Source: Dactylorhiza incarnata
Taxonomy: Eukaryota > Streptophyta > Magnoliopsida > Asparagales > Orchidaceae
Direction of reading: 5' to 3'
Assembly (NCBI GenBank): GCA_033032865.1
Contig: JAWHQI010000028.1
Coordinates: forward strand, 6,653,001-6,717,000
DNA length: 64,000 bases
Shown: piece by piece, positions 1-10,518 of the stretch
Position numbering within the stretch: position 1 is the first letter of the stretch
Layout: each line of letters starts with the position of its first letter
The notes under the pieces: generated by a model
Databases searched by the model: none
Told to the model about the DNA's origin: nothing
The model's input: the letters and a program-made list of their open reading frames with translations, nothing else
Translations under genes and position numbers: made by a program

Positions 1-1479
1 ATCTTAACACATACAAAGCAGACAATATAAGAAGCAAAGTGAATCATCTGAGTCTATGTTTGACAATTATAATAAAACTAAACTACAAAAAAGAAGGAAA
101 GAACTTATTTTTACCTATGGAGGGAGGGCGGCTTGGGGAAAATGAAACCAACCTGTATATGGAGGAGTTCAACATAGGTGAGAGGCATGCGATCGGTTTT
201 AGTGCATAAGACATTATTAAATCTAAATCAAGAACAAAATTACCGACACCAAAATTTCTCAATCACTTTTATAAGATGCATAAGTATGGATTATAATATA
301 ACTTGAATGATAGACACTCCAAAAATTTAGTTCTTTAGTTCTCAAATAATCATATTACAACTTGCAGCTTGTTTTCAGGATTAATTATCGCAAAGAAACT
401 CCATATTGTTTTTGAAGCTCATGATTTTCAAGCAAAAAATATGCAGATTTCAGGAGGTTTTTCTTAGATAGCATCGATTAGAGCAAACTTTAAGTGGAAA
501 AAACAATTGATCAAGTGGAAAAAATATGCAGCTTGTTATTCAGTCATTTTCACAAACAGCTTATGCGCATGCATGATCAAGTTTGTTCTCCAACTTCACT
601 TGAAATGATATGAAAGCATAAATAACATGAAGTTGCAAATTTTATCTAAGGCTATAATTAATTATGCACCTTCCCTTTGATGACCTCCCTCCATCCAAGA
701 ATTATATTTCCAGGATACTTTTTCTGCAGCAAGCCTATGATGTAATTTTACTACTTTTCAGGGAAGATAAAGAACTGGGTTATGGGAGGCCCAATTCAAA
801 ACCTACGGTTTCTCTGAAATTTGGATGAAAAGAACGATATATATGAAATGCTAACCTTCATGTTCAAGCTCAGATCTGAATTGGAAGATAGGGGAGCTCA
901 AATCTGAATTGAAATGATGAGGCTGAGAGAAAGAGGAGCAGCAGAAGTGGGAAGGGAGACTCATACCTCAGTGGTTTTGAGAGTCGCTACGCTGACCCAT
1001 CGACGAAAGTGAACAACTACTGAAATACGACTATCCCCGGACAGATTTTTCGATTTCTGGAAGCCGGTGCTTTAGATTCAGGAGTAAAGAGCTTCAGCTT
1101 CAGATTCAGGAGCTTCAGATCTAGGAGGAAAATGAGCTGGGAGGGGGGCTTGCCGAAAGCGAGACGCAACTTCAGATGCAGTGTATGGAAGATCCGTGCC
1201 GGAGGAGGTTGGAACTCGGCGATGCGGCACCGCTTGGTGGAGCGATCGAATAGGAAGTGGTGACAGATCTGTGGAGGAGGAGACTTGCTGGAGGCTCTCT
1301 CGAGGTGGTATACCTGCTGCTTTCGGCGGGGGGCTGTCGAGTGGAGGTTCGTGCTGCTTTCGGCGGGTGGCAGAACACAGGAGGAGCTAAATGCTGGCGG
1401 GAATGACCAAAAAACCAAGATTTAGGTTTGTAGGAGAGGGTTCTTGAGGGTATTTTGGGCATCCAAATGTTACACCATA
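1..1479 (-). other. possible host-gene untranslated first exon and start of intron
   Basis: Read on the minus strand, a TATA-like TTATATATAA lies at 1497-1506. It is followed by a leader with an AACCTAAATC-type plant 5'-UTR motif (about 1424) and a pyrimidine- and GC-richer stretch down to 967. There a canonical donor, CTGAG/GTATGA, is seen at 970-961. Left of it the DNA is AT-rich and intron-like to the window edge. Two overlapping frames of 96 and 133 codons cross this stretch on the minus strand, but neither has a recognisable domain and they overlap out of frame, so I do not call them proteins. The reading as a first non-coding exon is inference. It could equally be the edge of an unrecognised transposable element. 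Confidence 0.25.
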
Positions 1480-2141
1480 TTTACTTTACTCTTCCCTTAT
1501 ATATAATAAAGATATATATATATATTATGTTATTTATATGTTTATGTATTAAAAATATATATATACTGTTTTTATTTACTTTTTATATATTATACATATA
1601 TACTTATACATATTTATATATTATACATATATATATATTTATACAAATACATTTTATAATATTTATAATATGTTTATTATTATTACTATGTTTATTATTA
1701 TACTATACTACTATATTATATGTATATTCGTATCATTATATTCTTACATCATATTTACATATAAATATATCATTATTTATTATATTTACATATATTTATT
1801 TTTACTTATATTTCTATATATTATTTTTATTTGTTAGATTTACATATATAATATTTTTACTTATATATGCATCTTTTTTATTAATTATGGTTTTATTCAT
1901 TTAGTTATTTATATGTACATAGAAATAAATAATTTCAAAAATTTATACTTAGATAAATATATTTACAAAGAATATTTTTCTATATTGTTTCATACTTAAA
2001 TAGATCCTTTTTACATATAAATATAAAAATATAAAAATTGGCTAAAAACAAATTATTTATTCAATAATTTATATGAAAAATGTACAATATTACCCAAAAT
2101 TATGCTAAAAATTATACTAAAAATATGCATAATTTATTATT
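1480..2141. repeat. AT-rich low-complexity DNA
   Basis: Long TA, TTTA and ATAT runs dominate. A 149-codon frame on the plus strand (1455-1904) is made of Ile, Tyr, Leu and Phe codons only because of the base composition, and I do not accept it as a gene. Nothing else is seen here. Confidence 0.75.
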
Positions 2142-3705
2142 CATCAAATACCCCCATACTTAAGCTTTTGCTATTCCAGGGCAAAAGTAAGAGATACTTA
2201 TAAGACACTAATAGAATTTTTAATTTACCAAAATTTTATTTAATCGAAAAGTAAGCTTGAAATAAATTTAGGAGATTTAAAGAGGTAAGTCCTATATAGT
2301 GATAAAGATTTAAAAAGAGCGAAAAAGATTTAGCCAATAAGACTTCTAAAGTTAGCTAAGTAGCGACCTAAATAATTGTCATAATTAGCACCATGATTAG
2401 AATAGAATTATAAGAACTTTAACTTTTTAAAGAAATTTTTGAGAATAATTAAAACTTACTAATAATGCTCTCTCAATTTTTTCATTTATATCTAGTTTTC
2501 AATTTGATTGGCTGGGGGGTAGGGGAGCTTGGTAGGAGAAGAGACTTTTGATTTGGGGGTGTTGAATTTTATCCTCTCACCCCACTCAAAATATTTTTTT
2601 TTTGGATAGAGAGGGGAACGAAATCTTATTCCCAAATATATTATTTTTCTCTTCAAAAATACCCAATGCCTATGTTTACGGAACGAATATCTTTTTCCCA
2701 TTGACATAAGATCTTTTCCTTTAATTAATTGGGTGCCTATGTTTACGGAATGAAATTTTATTCCCATTGACATAAGATCTTTAAATGAAATTACCAAGGA
2801 AATGGAATAATAGGTAAGGGGTTTAAAAATTTCTAGATTTTATAAATTAAGAAAAATTTTTAGAGCAAGTTTTAGTAGGTTTAAAATATTCCTAAAGTTT
2901 CACAAGTTTGGAGTAGGAATAATTAAAGTCTAAAGATGGTTTGCCAAAATAATACAACAAGAAGCTATTTAGGGTAAACTTGAAGTAGTGCTAAAAAATT
3001 TGTTCTCAAATTAAATTAAAAACACAATATATTATTTACAACTAAAATTCCATGAATCTAAATCTTACAAACCATGATACGAATAAGGGTTTTGGCAAAT
3101 CAAAAATAATGAAAAATGCTTATAAATAAACTCAAAATAATTTTGAAAAATACAAAGCTAAGTATGGGTTTAATTTTATTTTTTGGATTTTGGGTTTTTT
3201 TATTTTTTATTTTTTTTGAATTTTTTGAATTTTTCTAATATTATTTACAAAGTATGAAATAATAAATTGGATTTTTGGGTTTTTTTTTAGAATTATTAGT
3301 TTGAATTTTTCTAAGTTATTTAAGATATGAAACAAATTATATTATTAATAAAGTTTTGGTTTTGGGGTTTTTAAATTTTGTTTTTATATTTTTCTAAAAT
3401 TTTTTAAAATAATTATATATAAAATTATTAGATTTTTGGGGTTTTGGGTTTTAATAATTTTTTTTGGATTTTTGATGTTTTTGAAAATTGGGAAATGGGG
3501 AGAATACCCCATACTTAAAACCCAATGTTGTATTTCAAGTATGTGGAAGCGAAAATCAAAATGGGTAAGAGCTTCCTCTAGTCGTTAATTTTAGTATGAA
3601 AGTATAAATAAGAGGAAGAAAAAGAAAGAATTTTTTTTTGGTTTTTTGGTTTTTTTAGATTGTTACTTAAGCCCGGGTAATGGATTAGATTTAAAAGGGC
3701 ATTTT

Positions 3706-3795
3706 CGAGGAGTCCCGCGAGTAATTCTACTTCGAGGAACTAACCATTATCCTACATATCGAGATGATAGAATTAATAGTTTTTCCTTCTTTCGA
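3706..3795 (-). repeat. LTR-derived direct repeat inside the element's internal region
   Basis: This stretch of about 90 bp closely matches 4370-4459 (for example 'ctacttcgaggaactaacc' and 'catatcgagatgataga' in both), which lies in the LTR beside the primer site. By eye about 85-90% of bases agree. It shows that a piece of the LTR R/U5 region lies a second time inside the internal domain, in the same orientation. Recombination between LTRs of two tandem or nested copies is one explanation. Confidence 0.7.
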
Positions 3796-4273
3796 ATTAT
3801 CGGGAGAAGCTCCCGGGCGACGCTGCCTAAATCTTTTTTAGATTAAAAAAGGACTTATTGTCGTTTGTTGTTTTTTTTTTAAAGTTTTTTTTTCTTTATT
3901 TATTTGCAAAGTAAGTTTTTATTATTTTTGGTGTTTTTTTTATCAAAAAAACTATATCATTATGTACAAAAATAAGGTAATTTTTTCATTTTAAGATTTT
4001 TAGAATTTTTCTGGAATTTAAAGTTTTTTTTAATTATGAAAATGTTATTTACAAAAGAAGTTTTTTTTTTCATTTTAGGGGTTATTATATTTTTTGGGAT
4101 TTTGTAAAATTGTTTTGTTATGAAAAAGGTATATACAAAATAGAACAGAATTTTTTTTGTAATTTAGGAGTTTTTTTTTATTTTTTTTAGATTTTATAGA
4201 AATTTTTTGAAGAAAAAACAAAAAAATAATGATAAAATTAATAGCGATTTCTTTTCGAAATAATGACACTTCT

Positions 4274-4290
4274 CCCCGGCAACGGCGCCA
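4274..4290 (-). promoter_or_regulatory. primer-binding site for tRNA-Asp
   Basis: The plus strand reads CCCCGGCAACGGCGCCA, identical to the 3' end (CCA included) of plant tRNA-Asp(GUC). The minus strand can therefore pair with that tRNA and prime minus-strand DNA synthesis. It lies six bases (AAAACT) from the LTR terminus TGATGATTAAAA, which ends in CA on the minus strand. This is not a tRNA gene, because no anticodon or D arm precedes it. Confidence 0.85.
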
Positions 4291-4296
4291 AAAACT

Positions 4297-4780
4297 TGAT
4301 GATTAAAATTTATTTGAGAGCGCCGCAAAAGATTTCCGGGGTGCGGGTAGAATTCGGCGGGCGCGTTCGAGGCGTCTCGCGAGTACTCCTACTTCGAGGA
4401 ACTAACCATTATCTTACATATCGAGATGATAGAAGTAATAGTCTTTCCTTCTTTCGGAATATCGATGACCACGCCGCGGCGGCGGTACGGAATTCAATTA
4501 ATTTCATATAGAAAGGGAGAGTTTTTGTGAAGTTTTCGTATCGTTATTATCCAAACTAATTGATGAGGGCTCATATCATAGGCTCCCATTTATATTAAAG
4601 CCGGATGGCGGTTACTCCCATAAACCACTCCCCCCACTACTTTAGTGGGGGAGAAAAGCCGGAACCGCCATTCCCGCCATCAACCGTTGATTTGAAAATA
4701 CGCGCGAAACGCGCCGTCCACAACTGCAACGCACACGCGACGACGCCACCCCCTCCCGTCAATAAGGGGGGTCGCGCGTA
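4297..4780 (-). repeat. LTR (R/U5 side and promoter) of the Athila-like element
   Basis: The terminus at 4297 abuts the tRNA-Asp primer site, so this is the 5' LTR of a minus-strand element. A minus-strand TATA-like AATATAAATGG lies at 4588-4598, which would start the transcript near 4565 and run it leftward. The outer end of the LTR is not found. The GC palindrome array that follows may be its U3, or may belong to the Tat LTR to the right. Confidence 0.55.
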
Positions 4781-4793
4781 ACCGCAACCCCTT

Positions 4794-5063
4794 GGGTGCG
4801 GCCGTGATCGCACCCCATGCGGGGTGCGGCCAGGCCGCACCCCCTTGGGATGCGGCCAGGCCGCACCCCCTTGCAGGGTGCGCCCTAGCCGCACCCCTTG
4901 CGTGGTGCGGCTGGGCCGCACCCCCTTGTGGCGTGCGGCCAGGCCGCACCCCCTTAGGGTGTGGCCAAGCCGCACCCCTCGCGGGGTGCGGCCGGGACGC
5001 ACCCCCTTTTTGCGGGGTGAGACCTAGCCGCACCATATCGGGTGCGGCCAATCTGCACCCCTC
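4794..5063. repeat. tandem array of GC-rich palindromes
   Basis: About eight copies of a unit near 30 bp are built on GGTGCGGCCAGGCCGCACC, which is its own reverse complement apart from the central base. Between them lie short spacers such as CCCTTGGGA. Several open frames on both strands cross the array only because the repeat unit lacks stops. Position next to an LTR promoter suggests U3 material. Which of the two flanking LTRs owns it is not settled. Confidence 0.8.
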
Positions 5064-6146
5064 CCTGCGACGGGATGCAGCCGAGCCTCCTTCTCCCTCT
5101 TTCTTTGCAGGGGGGCTCGCAAGGGGCCTTGCCATAGGCACGCCCCTCGTCAGGTGCGCCGGACTCCAATTTCTCTTAGGGGCGCAACTTCCCGTTCCGC
5201 CGTCCGCTCAGAACGCCTCGCAACGCGGCCAAGACGTTTCCGCATTCGTTAAACGCTCTCAGAACGCAACCCCAGTCGCTTAGATTGCTTTTCCGTTCGT
5301 TCCGCGCTCAGAACGCTTCTGAGCGCGCTCAGCTCACTTTTTATCTTTCTGACTTCTCAAATTTTGTCTTTTCAGCATGCTCTCTTTTTGTCTTTCCAGT
5401 TTCTCAGATTTCAGGAAAAGCTTGTCACCTTTTTCACCACCAACAAAACTGCCCGAACTGCCCGAACTGCTCGAACTGCCCGAAGGGCAAGGTGGTCATT
5501 TACGAAAAATGGCGATCTGTGTGCTCCGAACCAAAAAATATGATTCGTCCGCCAAGTGGTTACGGTGGTTACAACGGCAAAATTACCGGGCTACCCCCGA
5601 CCAAAGCTATAAAAGGAGCCCCAGGGCTTCATTTCACGGGACCTTGCCTTCTGGACCCGGGAGAGCTTCTTGTAGAATTTCGCGGAATTCTCCTTCGGGA
5701 CTTGAAGATTTTCTTCGTCTCGAAAGGCGACTCAGCATTCTCACTTTTGTTCTCCGGAGCATCTCACTTTTGTTCTCCCGAAAGGCGACTCAGCATTCTC
5801 ACTTTTGTTCTCCAATATTCTCAGAAGGAAAAAGACTTAGTTTTTCTGGAGGTGGCCTGTCACCTTCGGAACTCTCTACCTCTCTCTCTCTCTCTCTCTA
5901 TTATTGTAACGAGCAGCGACCTGTCGCGCTCGAGTTCTAAGTCTGTAATTGTAACCCCCTAGAAGATAGTGGATGTTTGGTCGGCACAGCTCCGGCCGCG
6001 TGGTTTTTTACCCTTTCCGGGTTTTCCACGTTAAAAAGTCTCAGTGTACTCAATGAATCTCTAATTGACTGTTTGCGCTCTCGGTTCGCTTCCGAGCTAA
6101 GGTTGTTCAATTTGACCGGTCTACCAGAGCACCTGAGTGACCCGCA
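5064..6146 (+). repeat. Tat-type Ty3-gypsy 5' LTR (left limit uncertain)
   Basis: A TATA box (TATAAAAG, 5608-5615) is followed by a transcribed leader with a short duplication ('ctcacttttgttctcc', about 5739-5812), a CT run (5879-5900) and the 'ttaccctttccgggttttccacg' block (about 6008-6030) common just before plant LTR ends. The LTR probably ends at CCCGCA (6146), five bases before the Tat-type TTTGGCGCCGTC motif. No second copy of this LTR is found in the window, so the left boundary is a guess. Frames of 187 and 225 codons across it have no domain support. Confidence 0.55.
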
Positions 6147-6150
6147 ACAG

Positions 6151-6170
6151 TTTGGCGCCGTCTGTCGGAA
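6151..6170 (+). promoter_or_regulatory. Tat-type primer-site motif
   Basis: TTTGGCGCCGTCTGTCGGAA is the hallmark sequence directly after the 5' LTR of Tat-lineage Ty3-gypsy elements. It fixes the orientation (plus) and the start of the internal region. The first gag ATG overlaps its last base. Confidence 0.75.
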
Positions 6171-6763
6171 TGGATTCCCAACTACCGAGTAAAGGATTTC
6201 CGAACGCAGTGCCCGCTTTGCCTGAGTTCACGGAACCAGCGATAGTGGACACCTCCCCCGAAATATCCGACGCATCCAGTTCCTCAATCCCTGAAGGCCC
6301 GGCAGAAAGAGCATTCATCGCTGCAACCCATCCAGCCCCAGTGGATTAGATCAACTAGCAAGCCAGCCCCTCTCATAGCGGGGCAGGATTCAAACGATAT
6401 CACGCACCAGCAAAGGCGATCCCCCCCCCCCCCCCCCCCCCCCCCGTGAAAGTCAATTTTGGCATACCCAGTACCGTCATGGCTAAGTTCTCGCACTTCA
6501 AGGAGTTCCACGGAGCAGAAGACCCATACGTGTACTTTAATCACTTCTTCATAACGGTACGGTCGTTCGGACTTCCCGACCAGATCAGCTTCAAAATATT
6601 CACCAAGACACTGCGCGGAGACGCCCTCCGCTGGTATCAATCCCTGCCAAACGGAGTGATTCACAACTTCACTGAGTTTCCCAACTATTCGTTGAATAGC
6701 ACGAAGCGCGCACGCCAAGGATCCAGGAAAAAGAGCCCGAGACGGATGAGTGATCCCACCTAG
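6170..6763 (+). pseudogene. gag: Tat-type gag, N-terminal part, broken
   Basis: The frame opened at 6170 runs 60 codons and stops at 6347-6349. Capsid-like sequence then follows at about 6446-6763: the segment with 'FKEFHGAEDPYVYFNHF' and 'LRGDALRWYQSLP' matches the retrotransposon gag pattern of Tat elements. A run of 25 C (about 6421-6445) separates the two pieces and changes frame. The product would be the nucleocapsid precursor that packages element RNA. It is clearly non-functional: a stop, a homopolymer break, and only about a third of the usual length. Pol, which should follow, is missing. Confidence 0.7.
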
Positions 6764-6834
6764 GGTAAGCGGAGCGGGGCAAGCGGCACGAGAAGATCTA
6801 CACAAGCTTTCACCAAGGGCGTCCCCGGGGATGG

Positions 6835-7260
6835 TTGGACTTCGCCTTAGACGCAAGCATAGGCAATCCAGCCTGTGAGCTAAGAAGGGCGTTGATAACC
6901 CATCGCATCTCGTTCAATATCCTGTTCGTGGCGGTCGTGGTGCCGCTCAAACTCCTAAGCGGGAAACTTAAACTCAGGGCCAGCGGCGCAGAGCTCCCAG
7001 ATGGAACTATGGTACCCACCATAGGAGTCGTCACCCTCCCCGTCCAAATAGGGATGCATTCGGAACCAGTCTAGTACGACGTTCAGTTCATCATCGCTGA
7101 GGCAGACTCCCCCTACGACACAATATTTGTGATTCTCCTACTCGATACCCTGGACCACGACGTTTCCATGTCTAGACGCATGGCCAACAAAGGGAGAATC
7201 ATCAGGGATGCAATTCGTGGTTTCAACACGGCCGCAGCCAAGCTCCCTTGGATCAACTAT
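6835..7260 (+). pseudogene. Tat-type aspartic protease remnant
   Basis: Two frames (6835-7074 and 7129-7458) carry sequence like the C-terminal half of Tat protease: a run ending in 'GVVTLPVQIG', then after a TAG (7072-7074) 'VQFIIAEADSPYDTIF' and a degraded 'LDTLDHDVS' where Tat elements have the single-domain protease tail. The catalytic D-T/S-G motif is not visible, so only the second half remains. It would cleave the polyprotein. It lies before the gag zinc-knuckle region (see 7585-7790), which is the wrong order for a gag-pol gene. Confidence 0.55.
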
Positions 7261-7584
7261 GACCCGTCACCAAAACCAAACCCTGAGAAGCAAGACGCGC
7301 GAGAGTGCCGCATAACCCTCACATTGGCGGAAAAAGCTAATCTTCCGGCACCGGCAAACCCACTACAACTTGGGGATACATGTCGCAAGAGAAAGGGACA
7401 TCAGCAACAGTTCGAGAAGGCCGCACTGCCCATTCAGAACCAAGCAGACCGCTCCTGAGGGCTAGCAAATCAAAGCTCCCAGATCTACACCCCGTTAAAT
7501 GCCCCCCGCGAGCATATACTGTCCGTCATCTACAACAGCAAAATCATCAACTGGCCCAGGCCGCTCTTCCAGCACAGGGGAGAT
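7261..7584 (+). other. degraded Tat internal sequence without a recognised domain
   Basis: The open frames here continue from the flanking gag and protease pieces but show no motif. The codon pattern is still coding-like (few A/T runs), so this is probably decayed gag-pol linker. Confidence 0.35.
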
Positions 7585-7790
7585 CAATCCCAATTTTGCA
7601 ATTTCCACAAAGGCCGAGGACATCGTACGGAGCACTGTGCCAGGTTGAAAGAAGAAATTGAATTCCTTGTCCAGTCAGGACACCTTGAGGCTTTCCGCGA
7701 AGAAGCACAGAAGGATGCCACAGAGGGACGGCCGTCAGGTCACCGCCGTCCTCCATGCTGAACGACCAAAAGAGCTCGAGCCAGCACAAC
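7585..7790 (+). pseudogene. gag: Tat-type gag C-terminus with zinc-knuckle-like motif
   Basis: In the frame starting near 7588 the sequence reads CNFHKGRGHRTEHC followed by 'LKEEIEFLVQSGHL'. This is the characteristic end of Tat gag (Cys/His cluster, then an acidic helix). In a normal element this precedes protease, yet here it follows the protease remnant, so the locus is rearranged. The sequence is cut at 7813 by insertion of SIRE-A. The product would bind element RNA. Confidence 0.6.
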
Positions 7791-7813
7791 ACAAAAGGAG
7801 CGCAATGTTACCT

Positions 7814-9007
7814 TGTTGGGTATTGTTACCACAATAACCTTGATTTGAAGAAGTATCCCTTAAACTAAGATGAATTGATTTGTATTTGATGGTATCTCTA
7901 GTTATGTGTTTGCAAGTTCTAAATTGATAAGTGCAAACCAATGTCAAATTACTATGGATCATCAAATGCAGTCCTAGACAATGTAACTCTTCATTGTGTA
8001 AGACCAAGTGTTGATTCATGAGTAATTTCTCTATTGGGTTGCACTTTATATTCAAACACAAAGGAAGAGCTTAGAAGAGTTGCTACTAAAATTTGGAAGA
8101 AAGAAATTTTTGCTTAAGAATTTTTAGTTCGACGAATTGGGAAATTTCGTCGAGCTCAGTTCGGCTAACTGAAAGAATTCGTCGAGCACAAAATTTCGTC
8201 GAGCGATGTTGGCTGAAGATTTTGTCGAGCGCTACTTATATATATTTCGTCGATCTCGCGCGCTGATCTCCGTTCGACGAAAAGAAGGTTTTTCGTCGAT
8301 CGCAATTTCGTTCGACGAAAATTTGACAGATTCTGTATTTTGGTCTGCGCTGTTTCGAAATTCAATTCGCTGGTTTCCTTATTAACTGCATTCCATATAG
8401 GCTTCCTCCGCGTGAAGTATTCATGGAGTTTTTCCTTAATTCTTGCAGACAGCCGTTAGAGATTCTTTTTCATTAAGATCTTCCTTAAATCTTGCTGTTG
8501 AAGATTTAATCTTTCTTAATTATTGCAGACAGCCGTTGGAGATTGTATTTTTCCTTTATTTTAATTATTACAGCCATTGACAGAATTATATTCCTTTTTC
8601 ATTCTTTGTAGCCGTTGGAGAAAGATACAGATATATATATATTCTGTTTCTTTTCTGAATACAGCTAATCGTGAATTGCAAATCAAAAAGAAGGATTTTT
8701 GAATTTCAGTCATCATCTTCTCTCATTCACTCAAAAGTTCAGATCTCTGGTGGCCGACAGTTTGTGTGATCAATTCTTCATCAAGTCTCTCAAGATTACT
8801 GCTCTTGGATTACATCATCTCTACTCCAAATCTTGTTGAGTAGATAAGTTCTCAGATCAAGGGTTTTCAATAGAAAAAGAGTTTTCTTCTTCCTCACTTT
8901 CGTTCAGGATTTCTATATTAAAAGAAGAAGAAGATCTATTTTATCATATCTGAAGAGGGAAAAGGATTTCTTGGAAATTCTTAGATATTGGATTTGTTAG
9001 TCCAAGA
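7814..9007 (+). repeat. SIRE-A 5' LTR, truncated at its 3' end
   Basis: It starts TGTTGGGTATTG and matches the 3' LTR up to 'ttagtccaaga'. Then, instead of the LTR tail and the Met-tRNA primer site, gag coding sequence begins at once. The 14-mer agatattggatttg occurs at 8983-8996 and again across the junction at 9006-9019, as expected of template switching or slippage at the deletion point. The cluster at 8130-8315 holds eight TTCGTCGA/TCGACGAA-like words. Without the tail and primer site this copy cannot start normal reverse transcription. Confidence 0.85.
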
Positions 9008-9009
9008 TA

Positions 9010-10417
9010 TTGGATTTGCCAGTCTGCACTAAAGAAAATTTTCCGATGTGGAAAGAAAGAGTAAAATTCTTCGTGGAAGCTGCAGATCCAAGAATTTTTC
9101 AGATTGTGGAAGAAGGCCCTCATGTCCCCATGAAACCTTCTTCAATAAACTCTAATATTCAAATAGCCAATAAAATGTTGGAATTGACCAAGGATGAGAT
9201 TGCACTCGTCGCTTTGGATAAAAAGGCGAAGAACATCATTGCCGGTGCAGTGGATGATTCTATGTTGCAAAATCTGATACACTGCAAATTTGCAAAGGAA
9301 ATGTGGGATTCCCTAGTGGTTCTCATGGAAGGTACAGAAGAAGTGCGAGATGATCGACGATCTTTGCTGAATCAAGAATGTGAAGCATTTAAGCAAGATC
9401 CGAGAGACTCCATCTCAGACACTTATGAAAAGTTCTTCAAGATCGTAAACGGTCTTAGAAATTGTGATCGGGAAATCACCGTCGGAGAATTGAATGACAA
9501 GTTCTTGAGATCCCTGACAAAAGAATGGGATACCAAGGCAATTTCTATCTGGGAATTCAGAAAATTGGCTACTATGGAGCCACAGATATTATTTGGAAAG
9601 CTCTTATCACATGAGCTTAAGCTCAGCATCAGGAAAGCTGAGGAAGAGGGCAACAGGACATCCGGGAAGGAAAGATCCATGGCTCTAAAGGCTGAAGGAT
9701 CTAAGAAAAGCAAGGTCATAACACCAGTAAGAACTCCATCATCAGAGAGGATAATGAATCTGTAACTAGCTCGTCAAACTCAGAAATATCCGATGAAGAA
9801 CTCTCTCTTCTCTCAAAGCATTTCAAGAGGATTCTAAATAAGAGAAGGCAGAAGAGAGGCCAATCCTCCACTTCTGATCACAGAAGATCAAGACGTGATG
9901 GTGAACATCACAAGAAAGATTACACTAATGACAGGTATAAATCTAAACCAGACAAACAGGTTTCTACTGACATTATTTTTTATTGTTGCAATAAGCCAGG
10001 ACACGTAATAGCCGAGTGTCCATACAAAAAGAAGGAAGGATCAAAGAAGGAAGAAAAGAGATCTTTCAAAGGAAAGAAGAAAGAAAAGAGCTTCCTCGCT
10101 AAGAAGTCTAAAACTCTGAGCGACAGCGATTCAGAACAGTCAAGCTCAGATGAAGAAGTCTATTTTGGGCTAATGGCACAATCAGAAGAGGAAGGAAGTG
10201 TCTCCTCATACAAGGGGAAGGTAAACTCTCACACTCCTTTTCCGCTTCTGATAATGAGACTGCATCCATAGCAAATGAAGGCTATTCATCAGAGGAGGAA
10301 TCAGAATTAATGACTCAATACAAATCCCTTTTGAAGGAATTCGACAAGTGCCGCAAGGTCGTCAGATCCCAGTCAAAAGAGATTGCATCTGTTTACCCAG
10401 AAATCGGCGATCATCTC
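9010..10417 (+). pseudogene. gag: SIRE-A gag, first part (N-terminus deleted)
   Basis: The frame 9010-9765 gives copia gag: 'KENFPMWKERVKFFVEAADP' near the start, then 'FAKEMWDSLVVLMEG', 'LLNQECEAFKQDP' and 'TEWD'-like blocks of the UBN2/DUF4219 type. After a frame change at about 9763 the reading continues to a CCHC zinc knuckle at 9979-10020 (CCNKPGHVIAEC), then Lys- and Ser/Asp-rich sequence. The ordinary N-terminal ATG region was removed with the LTR end. The gene is cut at 10417 by a Tat-type solo LTR and resumes at 11547. The product would be the capsid and RNA-binding precursor. Confidence 0.8.
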
Positions 10418-10518
10418 AAATTAGCTGTCCGAGCCCTGGCGGTCCCCCATCGCCCGAGTGGTCTCGCTTTTTCTTTCCTCGTAAAGGTCGAGCTTCGTGC
10501 CCCGCACGACTTTTCCCC

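Larger units (their letters stand above)
2142..4296 (-). mobile_element. Athila-like non-autonomous LTR element, internal region (LARD-like)
   Basis: No coding capacity is left, but the minus strand carries landmarks of plant Athila/Tat-type non-autonomous elements. A tRNA-Asp primer site lies at 4274-4290. Two copies of the downstream 'TTTAAGTATGGGG' motif are seen (in plus coordinates 'ccccatacttaaa' near 3507-3520 and 'cccccatacttaag' near 2151-2164). The first is followed by a degenerate form of the 'CATTGAGGACAATG' motif. A degenerate duplication of about 58 bp ('gcctatgtttacgga') sits at about 2667-2790. The 101-codon minus frame at 2492-2797 runs through this duplication and has no known domain. 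Many poly-T runs occur at 3180-4260. The left LTR is not recognisable. Family assignment rests on the motifs and the homologous layout at 50831-55756. Confidence 0.55.

Noticed and set aside
1455..1904. 149-codon plus-strand open frame
   Set aside because: Composed of Ile, Tyr, Leu and Phe from TA-rich low-complexity DNA; no domain and no regulatory context.
4274..4290. tRNA-Asp gene
   Set aside because: Only the last 17 bases are present; it is a primer-binding site beside an LTR.
4637..5283. Several overlapping frames (up to 163 codons) on both strands
   Set aside because: They are produced by the palindromic GC tandem array, which lacks stops in several phases.
7735..8061. 108-codon minus frame, repeated as 87 codons at 17689-17952
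   Set aside because: It lies in both SIRE-A LTRs and crosses the LTR border; no domain, antisense to the element.
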